Below, piece after piece: positions 45,118 to 55,912 of a stretch of DNA of 64,000 bases. A program made the translations under genes and the position numbers. The DNA comes from Cristatella mucedo (Eukaryota; Bryozoa; Phylactolaemata; Cristatellidae): assembly GCA_009760855.2 (NCBI GenBank), contig WPIO01000063.1, positions 2,427,600-2,491,599 of the forward strand, written 5' to 3'. The notes beneath the pieces were generated by a model. That model ran no database searches and was not told where the DNA came from. It saw only the letters and a list, made by a program, of their open reading frames with translations. The first letter of the stretch is position 1; every line of letters begins with the position of its first letter.

Positions 45118-47296
45118 ACTTATCCGCAATCACGTGGTCCAGGAGAAGGTAGATGCAATTCTGCATACAGAAACTTGGAAGACGCCTTGTTATAGTAGCT
45201 GTATCTCTAAGACCACTCCACCCATATTCTTGTTCTACCATTCCATGCGTTCTGAAAAGGTAGGTAGTGGGGTTGCAATTGTTGCTTGCGAATTGTTTGG
45301 CTATAGGATGTGCCGTTTGTCGGATGGCCCATCATTTCAACCGGTTGCAATCAGGTCTTCATTAAAGACAACGCTTCTTACTGTTGTGACATACCGGCCT
45401 CCTTTTAGAGAGTGTAAAATTGTATACACGGAAGTTTTCTGAGCTCCTCACTAAAATATTTGTGAGTGAAAGGCTGTTACTGATTGCAGGAGACTTCAAT
45501 ATTCACATCGACATCCCTAGCGACAGCAAGGTCGGCTCATTTCTTGACTGTCTGGAGATTTCTGGTTTGGTACAATGCATTAATCATACCATCCACGTCG
45601 GTGGCCATATTAAAGATCTCGTGATCACTAAGGATGTCCTCCCCACTGAACTTGTGGTGTGCCCACCGACCTTCTCAGATGATTGTTTGGTCTCGTTAAC
45701 TGTTTCTGCTCATTTGTAGGACGTACAGCGTAATGTCGAACTAGTCAAGCGACGGAATTTACAAAGCATTGACATAGACAAGTTTTTGAAATCTGTTTGT
45801 GTTGCCGGTCTTCTTGGTCTGTCAGACTCGACTTGCAGCCTCGATAACCTCACAGATGCAATGAACATGAAACTCAGGAGTGCGCTTTACAAGTGTGCTC
45901 CCGTTCATTCTATCACTGTACAAAGTCGTAGATATTCCTTTCAATTAACAAAAACTCCATAGATGCACCGGGTTAAGCACGGGCTTGAACGCCATTTCAA
46001 GAAATCGAGACCTGATGCAGATCTAGTCAATTTTAAAAACTTCCTTCGAGTTTACACCCGGAAGCTTAAAAAACCAGGGCTTCTTTTTTCATCCGACAGC
46101 TGAATTCCTGCCATTCAGAACCGAAACGGAGGTATAAGACAGTAAACCATTTATTGACCAATGCTGACAGGTCTGACTCCCTAGATATTAGGAGCTCATC
46201 CGAAATATTTTCAGCCTTTCTTTACTGACCAAATTGTGCACATTAGTGCATCCATAAGCCCCCACCAACTAAAGCGATCGCAGTTCCACAACCTATGACC
46301 TACCTTAAAAGGTTCTCTGATGTTTGGCTTGCGATGTGGCTACCTTAATATGTTCTAGCAAAACGGGCCGATCTCTTGACGACCATATACCACCACCCCT
46401 GTGGTCTTCACTCTCAAATCAAATGAGCTCTGCCTTAACCAAGATTGCCATGCTTCATTTGGGAAAAGGGGTCGTTCCGAAGTCATTCAATTCGACAATT
46501 GTTTGACCCATGGATTAGTTACAGAGGTCTTTAAAAACTATCGCACAGTTTACTTTTCCATTTTTTGGCAAGTATTCTTGAAAAAATTATTGCTAAGCAG
46601 CTGATTGAACATAATTAAAACAAATGCCAGAAATATTTATTTTGGGTTCACGAGGCAGCACTTCGCTGAAACCGCTCCCCTCACTGTTAACAATTACGTG
46701 GCAACGACGACGGGAGTGTCACTGCCCAAGCTCTACTAGATCTCTCTGCTGCCTTCGACGCCATTGATCACGATGTTTTGCTTGAACGATTGAGAACTAA
46801 GATCAGTCTGGCGGACGAAGCACTGGTGTGGTTGTAATCGTATTTGCCTGATCGTGTTCAATCCGTGTCATGTGGGGCTAAGGTCTCATACGCCAGAAGG
46901 GTCACCTGTGGAGTCCCTCGAGGGTCTGTACTTGGTCGCTTGGTGTTCTCCATTTATAGTCAACCTTAGAGAAAAGTGATTAAGGCACATTTAGTAGGGT
47001 ATCATTTTTATGCTGACGACACTCAGTTGTATTTGTCATTCAAACCGTCGGAATCTGCTGTAGCAACTGAGAAACTGAATGCTTGCCTTGCCGATATTCG
47101 ATCCCGGATGTCGGAAAACTTCCTGAAATTAAATGATGATAAAACAGAACCGCTGCTAATTGGACTCTCTAAGCGCATGGCTAGATTAAAAAACTTTTCT
47201 CATCTAATAGGTGATGCTATTGTGCGACCATCACAACGTCCTCGAAATTTAGGTGTCGTTTCGGACAGATGCCTCAGTTTTAAAAGCTTCATTCAG
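45118..47296 (+). pseudogene. Family A retrotransposon copy, near-complete coding part, no 3' end
   Basis: Aligns with the first copy from base 1 to about 2,190. Endonuclease: TETWK, GDFNIHIDIP (about 45,500), VGGHIKDLVITKDVLP, SDDCLVS in place of the catalytic SDH. RT: AAFDAIDHDVLLERL (about 46,750), GVPRGSVLG (about 46,910) and FYADDTQLYLSFKPSES (about 47,005). Frames break repeatedly. It stops within FKSFIQ at about 47,296, where antisense family B sequence begins, so its 3' end was lost by recombination. It separates units U4 and U5. Confidence 0.93.
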
Positions 47297-48740
47297 CTAT
47301 GGTGTGTGCGGGCTGAGGAAAAAATGGTTTATCGTTGGTATCTGCATTATTTGATTGTGTATCCGTTATTTAAGTGTTTTTTAAAAGCTAGAATTTGCAT
47401 TTGCTAAAATAAATCTGTATTATCTACAGTGGTCCACGTATGCACGTCGATGGACAGCCTGTTCTGATGTTTTGTATGATTTTAAAGCTTGAGCATTGTA
47501 GCCCTAGCTAGTTTTATGTCGGTGATAAACCATAGACCGTCTTGGTGAGGGCACACAGCAGGCTAAGTCGGAGGTGCTAACTCGTCAACAATGTCAGCTA
47601 TTGTCGTGTCCTGGCTATCTAAAAATGATTACGGATCGGAAGAGAGACTGAGAAGCAGAGGCGAGGCAGACATTTTCGTACGGACTGCATCGATGTCAAC
47701 GGTCTGGAGGTTTCGCGATTTACAGGATATTTTACAGGAGGAGGAGGACGAGGAGGAGGACGAGGCGGAGGAGGACGAGGAAGACGAGGCGGAGGAGGAT
47801 GGCATACACCACAAACTAAGAGAAATCTGCAGTACGTGCAGGATTTACTAATAGTTTATGAAGACGAACTGAAGTTGTATGAGAAAACTTGGCCGGTTGT
47901 GTTACTTTTGATGAGAGAAGAACCATGCAAGTGAGCCTCAATGGACAACGAGTCAGGCAATGCACGAGATGGGGTGCTGAAGGCGGCGTATAAGCTATCG
48001 AAGTGGATGCTGAAATCAGTCACAACGAGGAAGGATCAATTTCTTGCACAAAGAATCGAAATGAGATCGGGTAAAGGTGAAATAATGGAGGATTTGGTAT
48101 CTGGTCGGCAATAGACTACTGCCACCATCGGTAGATGGTTTTCGGGTGAGATCAAGACGATCAATTAGAAAGACTGCTCCGAGGGTACTTCAAATGGCTA
48201 AAAGCTGAATTTTGAACACTTATGAATATCAAAAGTACCTCCAGTTGTGACTTGTCTGGGGGTGTGAAAGTATGGGAAACTAGTCGGGGTAGTGACTTTA
48301 ATGGTCGCCTAGTTTACCAATTTCAGCTAAGTTTCAGTCGATGCCAGCAGGTTAAGACCATTTTGGGAAAATGTCTCTTCTTACTAGAATTTATTGCCCA
48401 TTTAGCGAGTTTCCTAAATACGAGCTTTCATTTTGGCCACCTGAGTTTGCACAACCTTGACGACCACTAAGTTAGGCTGATTCACAGTGACACTGTTTTG
48501 ATAGCGAGCCGACTGGTTCGAGACAATGCTAAGAAATCCGAACGAGTGAGTACTCAGCTCACAGTTTCCGCCAAACGACCCATGTAAGCTAATGGCCCCG
48601 GCCAATTCAACGGGTCTGGGATACATTTGCTTTGTTAATGCATAACTCACGAATCTTAGCAGCGGCAGAGACACATAGGAATGCATTTTAACTATGATGA
48701 CGAAGCGATAACTGATGCATACGATCATAGCTAGCTTACT
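47297..48740 (-). pseudogene. Old antisense family B retrotransposon opening unit U5
   Basis: Orthologue of about 31,380-32,690 in U4: both share TTATCTACAGTGGTCCACGT and the endonuclease segments in reverse. Only the linker and endonuclease are left. A GAG/GAC-rich expansion sits inside it at 47,738-47,801. Confidence 0.78.
47738..47801 (-). repeat. Trinucleotide expansion of serine codons in the endonuclease
   Basis: An imperfect GAGGAC/GAGGCG run. On the minus strand it reads as a serine tract of about 20 residues with a few alanines, where the other family B copies have three to five serines (about 22,755 and 31,810). Replication slippage of a short serine-codon run explains it. Confidence 0.8.
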
Positions 48741-50540
48741 TGTTACAAAACCCTGGCATATCTAAGGCTGCAGGTGGTGTCGGTGACCCAGCAGCCTGAA
48801 GCAATAAGCATTCAGAAGCCCTTAGGCACATAATTTCATTTTGTGCTACGGTCAAACAAAAGTCGGAATAGCTTAAGCACAGGTTTTAGCTGTATCGTTT
48901 CCGTATACGACGTAGGTAAGAATAACAAATTTTGGAAGAATTCTGCAACATACAAAGATCGGGCGAGCATGCTATATATCGGGAGGCAAAAGAACCGGGC
49001 ATAGACGAATTGCCTGTGCACCAAGGTGATAGAATCGTAGCAATCACAGGTGAAGGATTACTTAGAAACTGGTCAAAGATAGGCTACCGCCACTAAAAGA
49101 AATGTATCATCGGATGACCTTATAAGAACTGAAAAGAAAGACTGGTTCGAGGTTACGGCAAACGGAGTAAATTTGAAGGTTGACCGTGCAATGAAGGTGA
49201 TTCCACCACCGGTGTCAATGCATCTATGGGTAGGAAAGAAGGAGAAACCAGTCGGTGTTGCGTCAATTACAGTCATGCAGGTAACCTACTACAGACTTGT
49301 CTCGGTTTGAGGCGAAAGGGTCAAAATCATTTTCAGTAATTATATCTCCTATTAGTAGGGGTTTATTGCATGCTGAGCGAGCGTTCTAATGACGTGTTTT
49401 AAAATGGACCTCAGGGGGGTTATGGCAGGCCAGTTGACGACTAAGTTAGAGAGCTTCACAGCAGGGCATATAAGATAGCTCACGGCGGCTCTAGATAATG
49501 CTGGTGATCCAAAATGAGCAAATCCTTCAGTATTGGGTCACTCGAGCGCACAGCAAAGTCGTTCTTATGCTAATGCACAATTAAAGGGTAATAGCAACGG
49601 TAAGCATATCGTGTAACGCATGTAAACTTTGATAACTAACGATTATGTAAGCGAAGTCGTAGGTAATAGAGCATTTACCAGCAGCCGGAAGACCCAACGT
49701 GGTAGATTCAGGATTGGCTGATAAAGCTGACCTAAGCAGTAACCATCTTGATGAACGTTGGCACGTAATTTTCTACGCTCTGTGGTCTAACGGCCAACAG
49801 CTAATCTTTCATAGGTGATAGCTGTATTGGTTTTTAAAAACGATATTAGCTAGAACTTTGGTTTTCAGAAGAGAATGCTGAAATTGATATGACATGCTAG
49901 TTGTGTTTTGTGTTAAAGGTGATATGCATATGGTCAACCAGGAAATATGGAAAGTGGTTAAAAGGCTAGTATCACCAATTAAAGTAAATTAAAAGAAAAA
50001 CAAGTACTCAATAAATGCGGCAATAAACAGATGTGTGCAAGTAAAGTCGCATACTTTAGGACAGTATCAGTTTGTCTTCTTTCCTGTACCGGTGATATCA
50101 TCCCAACAAATATAGGCCGTTGGTAAAGGGTTGGCAAATTCTAGACACCTTTTCCGGCCATGCAGAACTTCATCAAACAGTAGCTTCACCAGGGCATCAC
50201 CTAGATACAGTGAGAGCTTGAAGAGCCGTAAATCGTAGAGTAGCTGTCAGCTGCAAGCTCGCAGAGAGCAGTCCAATACAAGCTCACACTATTATCTTCA
50301 GTTTAAGTTGTGACTATGAAATAAAGGTAGTCGATTTAAGCTTTCAGACATATATAAAAAATAAATGCATGTTATTTTCAGTGCCTTTGATCCATCTGTG
50401 TAACTCAGAATTCGTCTCAAAGCAAATTTGGAGCTGTGATTCTTCGAATTACTTTTTAGATTGCACGACTTATAATAGGTAATGGCCAGCCATATTTTAG
50501 AACCATACTAAACGTTTCTGATCTACTTCAATGCTGGCAG
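48741..50540 (+). repeat. Forward unit U5, segment upstream of the TATA-box position
   Basis: Orthologous to 32,720-34,590 of U4, including the endonuclease relic at 49,073-49,420 (minus), the 49,630-49,830 block, an old tail at about 49,910-50,060 (minus) and the AATAAA block at 50,170-50,360. No intact gene. Confidence 0.72.
49073..49420 (-). pseudogene. Endonuclease relic of an L2/CR1 element, U5 copy
   Basis: A 67-codon minus-strand frame reads ATPTGFSFFPTHRC, GGGITFIARSTF and SNQSFFSVLIRSS, matching the family B endonuclease N-terminal part. Orthologue of 33,170-33,545. Confidence 0.72.
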
Positions 50541-53500
50541 GTTATTTTAGTGCATGCAGGCACTATACAACTAGAGTATATTAGCTCAGGAAGCTGGAGC
50601 CGAACAAGCTACTTTCTAATGCGGAGTCTAACTTTTATACTGGTTTTGCTTCGTTAGTTAGATTTCATTAAAGTCTTTTAAATAATCGCAGTCTTGATGA
50701 TTATCTATTCCGGATGATCTAGATTACATATAAGATCGGTCAGAGGCTGACTTAAAAGTCTGAGTTACAAAATGTGCCTATAGTTCAAGTTGCCCAACGA
50801 TTCCTTAGCTTACCCACACTGATGAAGTCTTCATAGCCTTCGATATACAGGCCCTTAATGTACATCGCGTGGAGATGTTTCATAAAAGTATGACGGCTTT
50901 TACTTTAAAGGCTGGCAATCCGACCATAAGAGCCTAACTGTATTAGTATTTATATTTCAAATGGTACGGTGGCATCTACATACAGGTATAGCGTGAGGCA
51001 GTTGCAGTTGGTTTGATAGGCTAAGTGAAATGCATAGTCTAACGTGTTGTGGTTTGGTTTGTTGACGGTGAACACATGCTGAATGAAAAAGTAAGGTTTA
51101 AAAGCCAAGTTGCTTTCACAGCAGCAAGAGAAGTTCAAATAGCGATGTTTCAAGTTTACAAGCAGCAGACGATCCCAGATTTCCGTACAATAACCTCAAT
51201 ATTTATTGAAAAGATTGTAGCTGGATGAATGTTACTGGATGAAACTGTCTCTAAAAGCTATGAACTATGATATACCCAACTAAATTTTCTCTCCTGCGGC
51301 CGACTATGGCATTTATTTGCATCCGGGCTAAGCTTCTACTTTCATACAATTTACTACCTCACTTGCTTTTGTGACTCAGCTATGCTTCTAGATTTCATCT
51401 TGATGTCTGAGATAAAGGCTATTGACTATAAATTGTTAGAAATGATGGAACTCTTAGAATTACGTTTTATATTGCACGATTAAAGATTTATATATAGAGC
51501 TGACTATCCCAGATTTCTGTATTAATTATCGAAACAATAGATGACGTTGTAGTTTAAGGTATTTTAATGGACCACACTGTCACTAGATCCTATTAGCTTT
51601 ACAGTACGTATATAAATCTCCTCGCCTGCTGCCGAATACGGCACATCATTTTCAGCCCGCCTGAGCTGCTTCGTCCAGGCTACTCACTACGTGACCTGCT
51701 CTCGTGACTCAGCTACGCTTCTCACTGTTTTCCTGTTAATTGAGATGAAGTCTATAGACCATAAATTGTGTAACGAAAGCAGCTTAGGCTTTGATTGGGC
51801 AATGCAAAATATGAAACTTATTCGAATCCTTCACTTCCGATCACAGTGCAATAGGTTACGACCATGCTACGGTTTCTGAAAGGGCATGTCGTATAAGCAA
51901 ATTAATTTAGGTTGTTGCACTTATTCGCAGAAAAATCTTGTTTGTGATAAGGTTTGATAAATGATTAAAAATGTAACAAATACCTCGGGTATTAATATTT
52001 CGCAGCATAATTGGGCTATTCTAACTAGATAATGTAAGTTGGTATAGTAGTAGCACTTCTGAACTTAATTCATCGAATTCAGCCAATTATCCTACCAGGA
52101 CTGATCTATTGTGATGGCTAACTAAATAATAGCCATAAAAACACATTTGCATAGCACCCCTCAGGGATCTGAATCTCCAGGCACATTAAAGATGACGAAT
52201 GGAAAGCTTTAGCAAAGAATCAATGGTGACATCAACAAGCAGCAGCCGGCGCAGGCTGAGTGGGCATCCATATATGAAAGGCTAAACGCAAAAACTCAAT
52301 GAATGCTCTAATAAATATGTGTGTTTCGAGCTTCGTTGTAAAGGTCGTCATGTCAGGGGATGAAGGAACTTGTCGGGCAGTGAGTGAGTAATAGGCTGTG
52401 AGAGTATGAAATTAAAGGCACGGTCTTCCGAAGATTTTCGTGATACCAGTGGTAGTAGGAGGCATACTCAGGTTCCCGCAAATCTTAGACAGCGTATAAA
52501 CGTGTGTATTTGCATTAAATTGCATGAAAAATGCCTGCCTCATGGTAGGGCGTTCGTCCACGAGGCAAGGTACTCTTCACGACCCGGGTTGTTGATTTAA
52601 GTCCACAGAGGCCATTTCTTTATCGTCCGAAACAAGCATTGGGGGTGGCCTTCAATACTCTTCTGCAGTAATGTACACAAATGAAGTAACCTAAATCAGC
52701 CAGAGTCTTTGGTTTTTAAGAAGCTACCTGGGTCTGTGCTCGTCAAAATCTTTTCAAGCATTCATGAATGCCTCACCAATGAATTGGTTAAGTTCTTGAA
52801 TTCCGTTGGCTGCTCATCTTATGGCTTTTCGTAGGTGCCACAGAAGTATTCGATCGACGTTAATGTGTGTCTTCCCGGATATAAAAATGATGGTGTCTCG
52901 GCCAGTTTAAAGTTGTAGACCGACGGCTATAGATATATAAAAAAATGATAAAAATTGAAGAGTCTATCCAATTTGGTAAAGCTAAATGCATATATAAGGA
53001 AGGTATTTCATCTTTCTAATCAAAATTATCTTGTAGTCTAGCCGTCTTACTGTTGCTGGTATGTGCTTTTTCTGGGGCTAGAAATAATCCTCTATACTCT
53101 CAAATAATTGGAGAATGCAGTTTTGCGTTTAACAACAAAACTGCTTATTTACCTTAATGAACTGGAATTATACAGATGCTGAATATTACCAATCAATCTC
53201 TATAATTTGATAGGCCTTGCTACCACACGTCTTGAAATACAGAAGATGAGCATTCCTAGAATGTGACTAGCCAGCTAACTAATGTGGTGGCTCGTTCGTA
53301 GCTACTGCACGTCTTTTCTAATCTACATAAACCACAGTGGACTAGTTGCCTTTTCACTTCCTCCTGCACTAAATCTTATCAAGGCATAATTAGTGACAGT
53401 CAAAAAGTTCTTCCGAGCTTGCTAGAAGAGCCCCTGCGAATATCTTAGCCTTTTTTATCAGAGCTGAAGTATAAGCAGGAGCGCTCTGTTTGATTAGAGC

Positions 53501-54096
53501 TTGTGGATACAAAAGATTTGGTTAGTTAGATGGATATCAAAATCCTGATCTACAAAGCTGCTATCTCGTTAGACGCTGCTGCCAGTTGCATGCTCTTCGT
53601 GCAGCTTTCTACTTGATGAGTTTTCTACTTATCGCTAAACTTAGCTTGAGTCCAAGGCTTAAGTTAAAAAGATGTCGGATCTTGTGAAAAGACTGATTCA
53701 TATCCTCAGTGATTCTGTTGATTGCGTGAGAGTATGGGTAACACTTTGAATAGATTCAATGAAAAACTGAACGTTTTTGCTCCTAAATTTTGACCTGAAA
53801 AAGATATTGGTGGCTGGTTCAGACTTGACATTTTTGATGTTCAGGCAAAGTGAATGCACACCAATGTTAAAAGGCTTATTTTTATAGTTTGTGTTTCATA
53901 GTTCCCAACGACGTAACTCAAGTGGCATAGCTCAGAAGACTATTATTGGACTTTGCTATGCCAATAAAAAATTCCCTTTTGAGCAATTGAAAATAAAAAA
54001 AAATCTGTCTACCACTCTGGAAAGATTTTACCGTAATTAAAAGTTTCTTTGCACGAAAAAAATCTTCACCAGATTTTATGTAATACTTTCAGAAAA
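50541..54096 (+). repeat. Forward unit U5, upstream of the peptide gene
   Basis: Orthologous to 34,600-37,858 of U4 (less the U4-only insert) and to 60,420-64,000 of U6. Within it, about 51,170-51,440 and 51,500-51,760 are diverged tandem copies, both containing decayed family A 3' UTR sequence (CTGCTGCCGAATACGG-type and GTGACTCAGCTA-type segments). A SINE remnant lies at 52,530-52,615. The TATA box of U4 has decayed to TATACAA at 50,574. No gene. Confidence 0.7.
52530..52615 (+). repeat. tRNA-like SINE remnant, U5 copy
   Basis: CATGGTAGGGCGTTCGTCCACGAGGC resembles a D-arm and anticodon-arm stretch; CCCGGGTTGTTGATTTAAGTCC is a decayed T-arm. Same position as the U4 and U6 copies. Confidence 0.45.
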
Positions 54097-54733
54097 ATGA
54101 AGGCTGTCACTGCCACTGATGTTGCTGTGTTGCTGTCTAATCTGGTGATGACTTCGATAAGTTTTATGAAGCCCAATTAGTTAAATTATATTTGCTACTG
54201 ACTGATCGATACTCGCCCCATATATAGGTCACTTTAAGGGAGACCAACAAATAAGTATTCTCTACACAGTTAAACATATTTTGCCTATTTACTATTAGGT
54301 GTCCTAATTAACTCATGCAAAGTGTCTGAAGGCAATCGCCTTAAGAATCTATTGCAGAACTTTCAGAAAACGTCTGACTTGAGTCTTGAACTGGAAGCTG
54401 AAATGGAAGGTGAAATGAGCTGGAAGCTGAAATGGAGGATATTTGCAGAGGTATAGCACAAAAGAGTTGGCCAGTACAACTGCTTAGTACCTTAACGACC
54501 AGTTGGCCTGTAGCAGTGGACGTAATTGGCTTATTTGCCCTTATTAGGCGAATACTATCGTCATCGATCACTTCCTTTCAGTGTACGCCGAAGAAAAGAG
54601 GAGATTCATGAAAAGCTTCGCAAAGGTTGTCCTCAAGACGAGTAAATACGCCGCCAAGAACGCTTTGAAGCATGCTCTGAAGGAAGGCCTGAAGTACGGT
54701 CTGGTAGATATAGAACCCGTCACGGCAAACTAG
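54097..54733 (+). pseudogene. Three-exon secreted cationic peptide gene (U5 copy, broken)
   Basis: Exon 1 (54,097-54,156) is the same length as in U4, begins MKAV and keeps a degraded hydrophobic signal. The donor GT is AT (54,157-54,158). Intron 1 is 201 bases, exactly as in U4. Exon 2 (54,358-54,450) is acidic but carries a 29-base insertion that repeats TGGAAGCTGAAATGGA at 54,392 and 54,421 and spoils the phase. Exon 3 (54,582-54,733) looks intact: a TTTCAG acceptor in phase 1, then about 49 codons and TAG. It starts with an acidic piece and a basic KRR site like a prohormone cleavage motif, then a helix-forming stretch with Lys at a regular spacing of three to four residues, with 11 Lys/Arg against 5 Asp/Glu overall. 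Donor loss and the exon 2 shift make it a pseudogene unless other splicing is used. Function inferred only from architecture. Confidence 0.68.
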
Positions 54734-55440
54734 TGTGTTGGAATGAAAGTAATGGAACTCTAGAGTTTACTGCATGCTTTCAAATGAATGGAATTTCGTA
54801 CAAAATTAATAGTACACCAAAGCGTTTTCAACATCTTGTAAAGCATTTACTACACGGAAATAGTTAATGCAACAGCACAACTCTAGATTTGATTAGGTGA
54901 GCGAAGAATGGTGCTACTTTGTATAGTTCTTCGAATGTTGAAATTAAATTGCCTCGGTGAATTTGCTGTGTAGATATCTCCGGCAATTAGCAATACAAAA
55001 GATTTGCTCAAGTAATTTTGCAAGGTCATAACAAAAATTGGTGCAAAGCATTATTCTATTATGTACTGGACGTGGCAAAAATGTTCTACGATTGATCGGG
55101 ATTTCGTGTAGACCTATACATAAATAGGCTGTGAGCTCATGCTCACAAAGTCTACAGACATAATCAATCTTCCTTCCAATCAAGCAACGCAAACTTTGGT
55201 ATTTGACACTGGGCAGTATCGATCACCAATAACTATTTCTAGTAGGTACATTTAAAGCATGAATTAAGGCCGTGTACGTGTTATTATTCTTTAATCAAAA
55301 AGAGAAACTTTAGTTTGACAAAAGCTACGAATAAATTGAATATCAAATCTGGAACTACCGATCAGTCGCTTTTTTGTTCAAGGTCTCATGGTAACGACCC
55401 ACATAATTTCTCGAGTTACAAGGTCAATGTCAGAAAATTT
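54734..55440 (+). repeat. Forward unit U5, downstream flank of the peptide gene
   Basis: 3' UTR with a decayed AATTAA at about 54,804, then sequence orthologous to 38,494-39,130 and 42,300-42,500. No gene. Confidence 0.7.
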
Positions 55441-55805
55441 AACTACCTAACAAACAACAACAAACAACATTTTAGCAAGCCTCAAATCCTTTGCAGACCG
55501 TGCATTTAGTTCATATGCTCCCAAAGCCTGGAACTCCCTCCCAACCTATGTAAGAACATCCCCTGACCTGACCACGTTTAAAAAGAACTTAAAACACACC
55601 TATTTAGGACAGCATTTAGTGAGTCCCCGTGATTCATCCTTCATGTGCTTATGCGTGGTGACACTGTGCATGCTGCCAATAACCACATTTGCATGCTGAC
55701 CCTGTGCATGTCACCCCTAACCATGTTATTCATTTTGTTTGTTTATCAAGCATGATTTTACTCACCATTCAATTGCATTTCCCTTTGCAGCAAATGTAAA
55801 GCGCC

Positions 55806-55869
<64 letters not shown>

Positions 55870-55912
55870 ATGTTCTCTGAGGGCGCTTTATCAAGTGCAT
55901 TATTGTTATTAT
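55441..55912 (+). mobile_element. 5'-truncated family B retrotransposon with GA expansion
   Basis: Contains AFSSYAPKAWNSLPTYVRTS, the 3' tail, the hairpin interrupted by a long AG run, and a short ATT end. Flanks read AAATTT on both sides (55,435-55,440 and 55,914-55,919), a plausible 6-bp target duplication. The U4 site near 39,130 is empty. Confidence 0.9.
55807..55867 (+). repeat. (AG)30 microsatellite inside a family B hairpin
   Basis: About 30 AG units replace the usual AGAGA of the inner stem; the outer stem AAAGCGCC and GGGCGCTTT and the TTCTCT partner are still present on either side. Confidence 0.97.
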
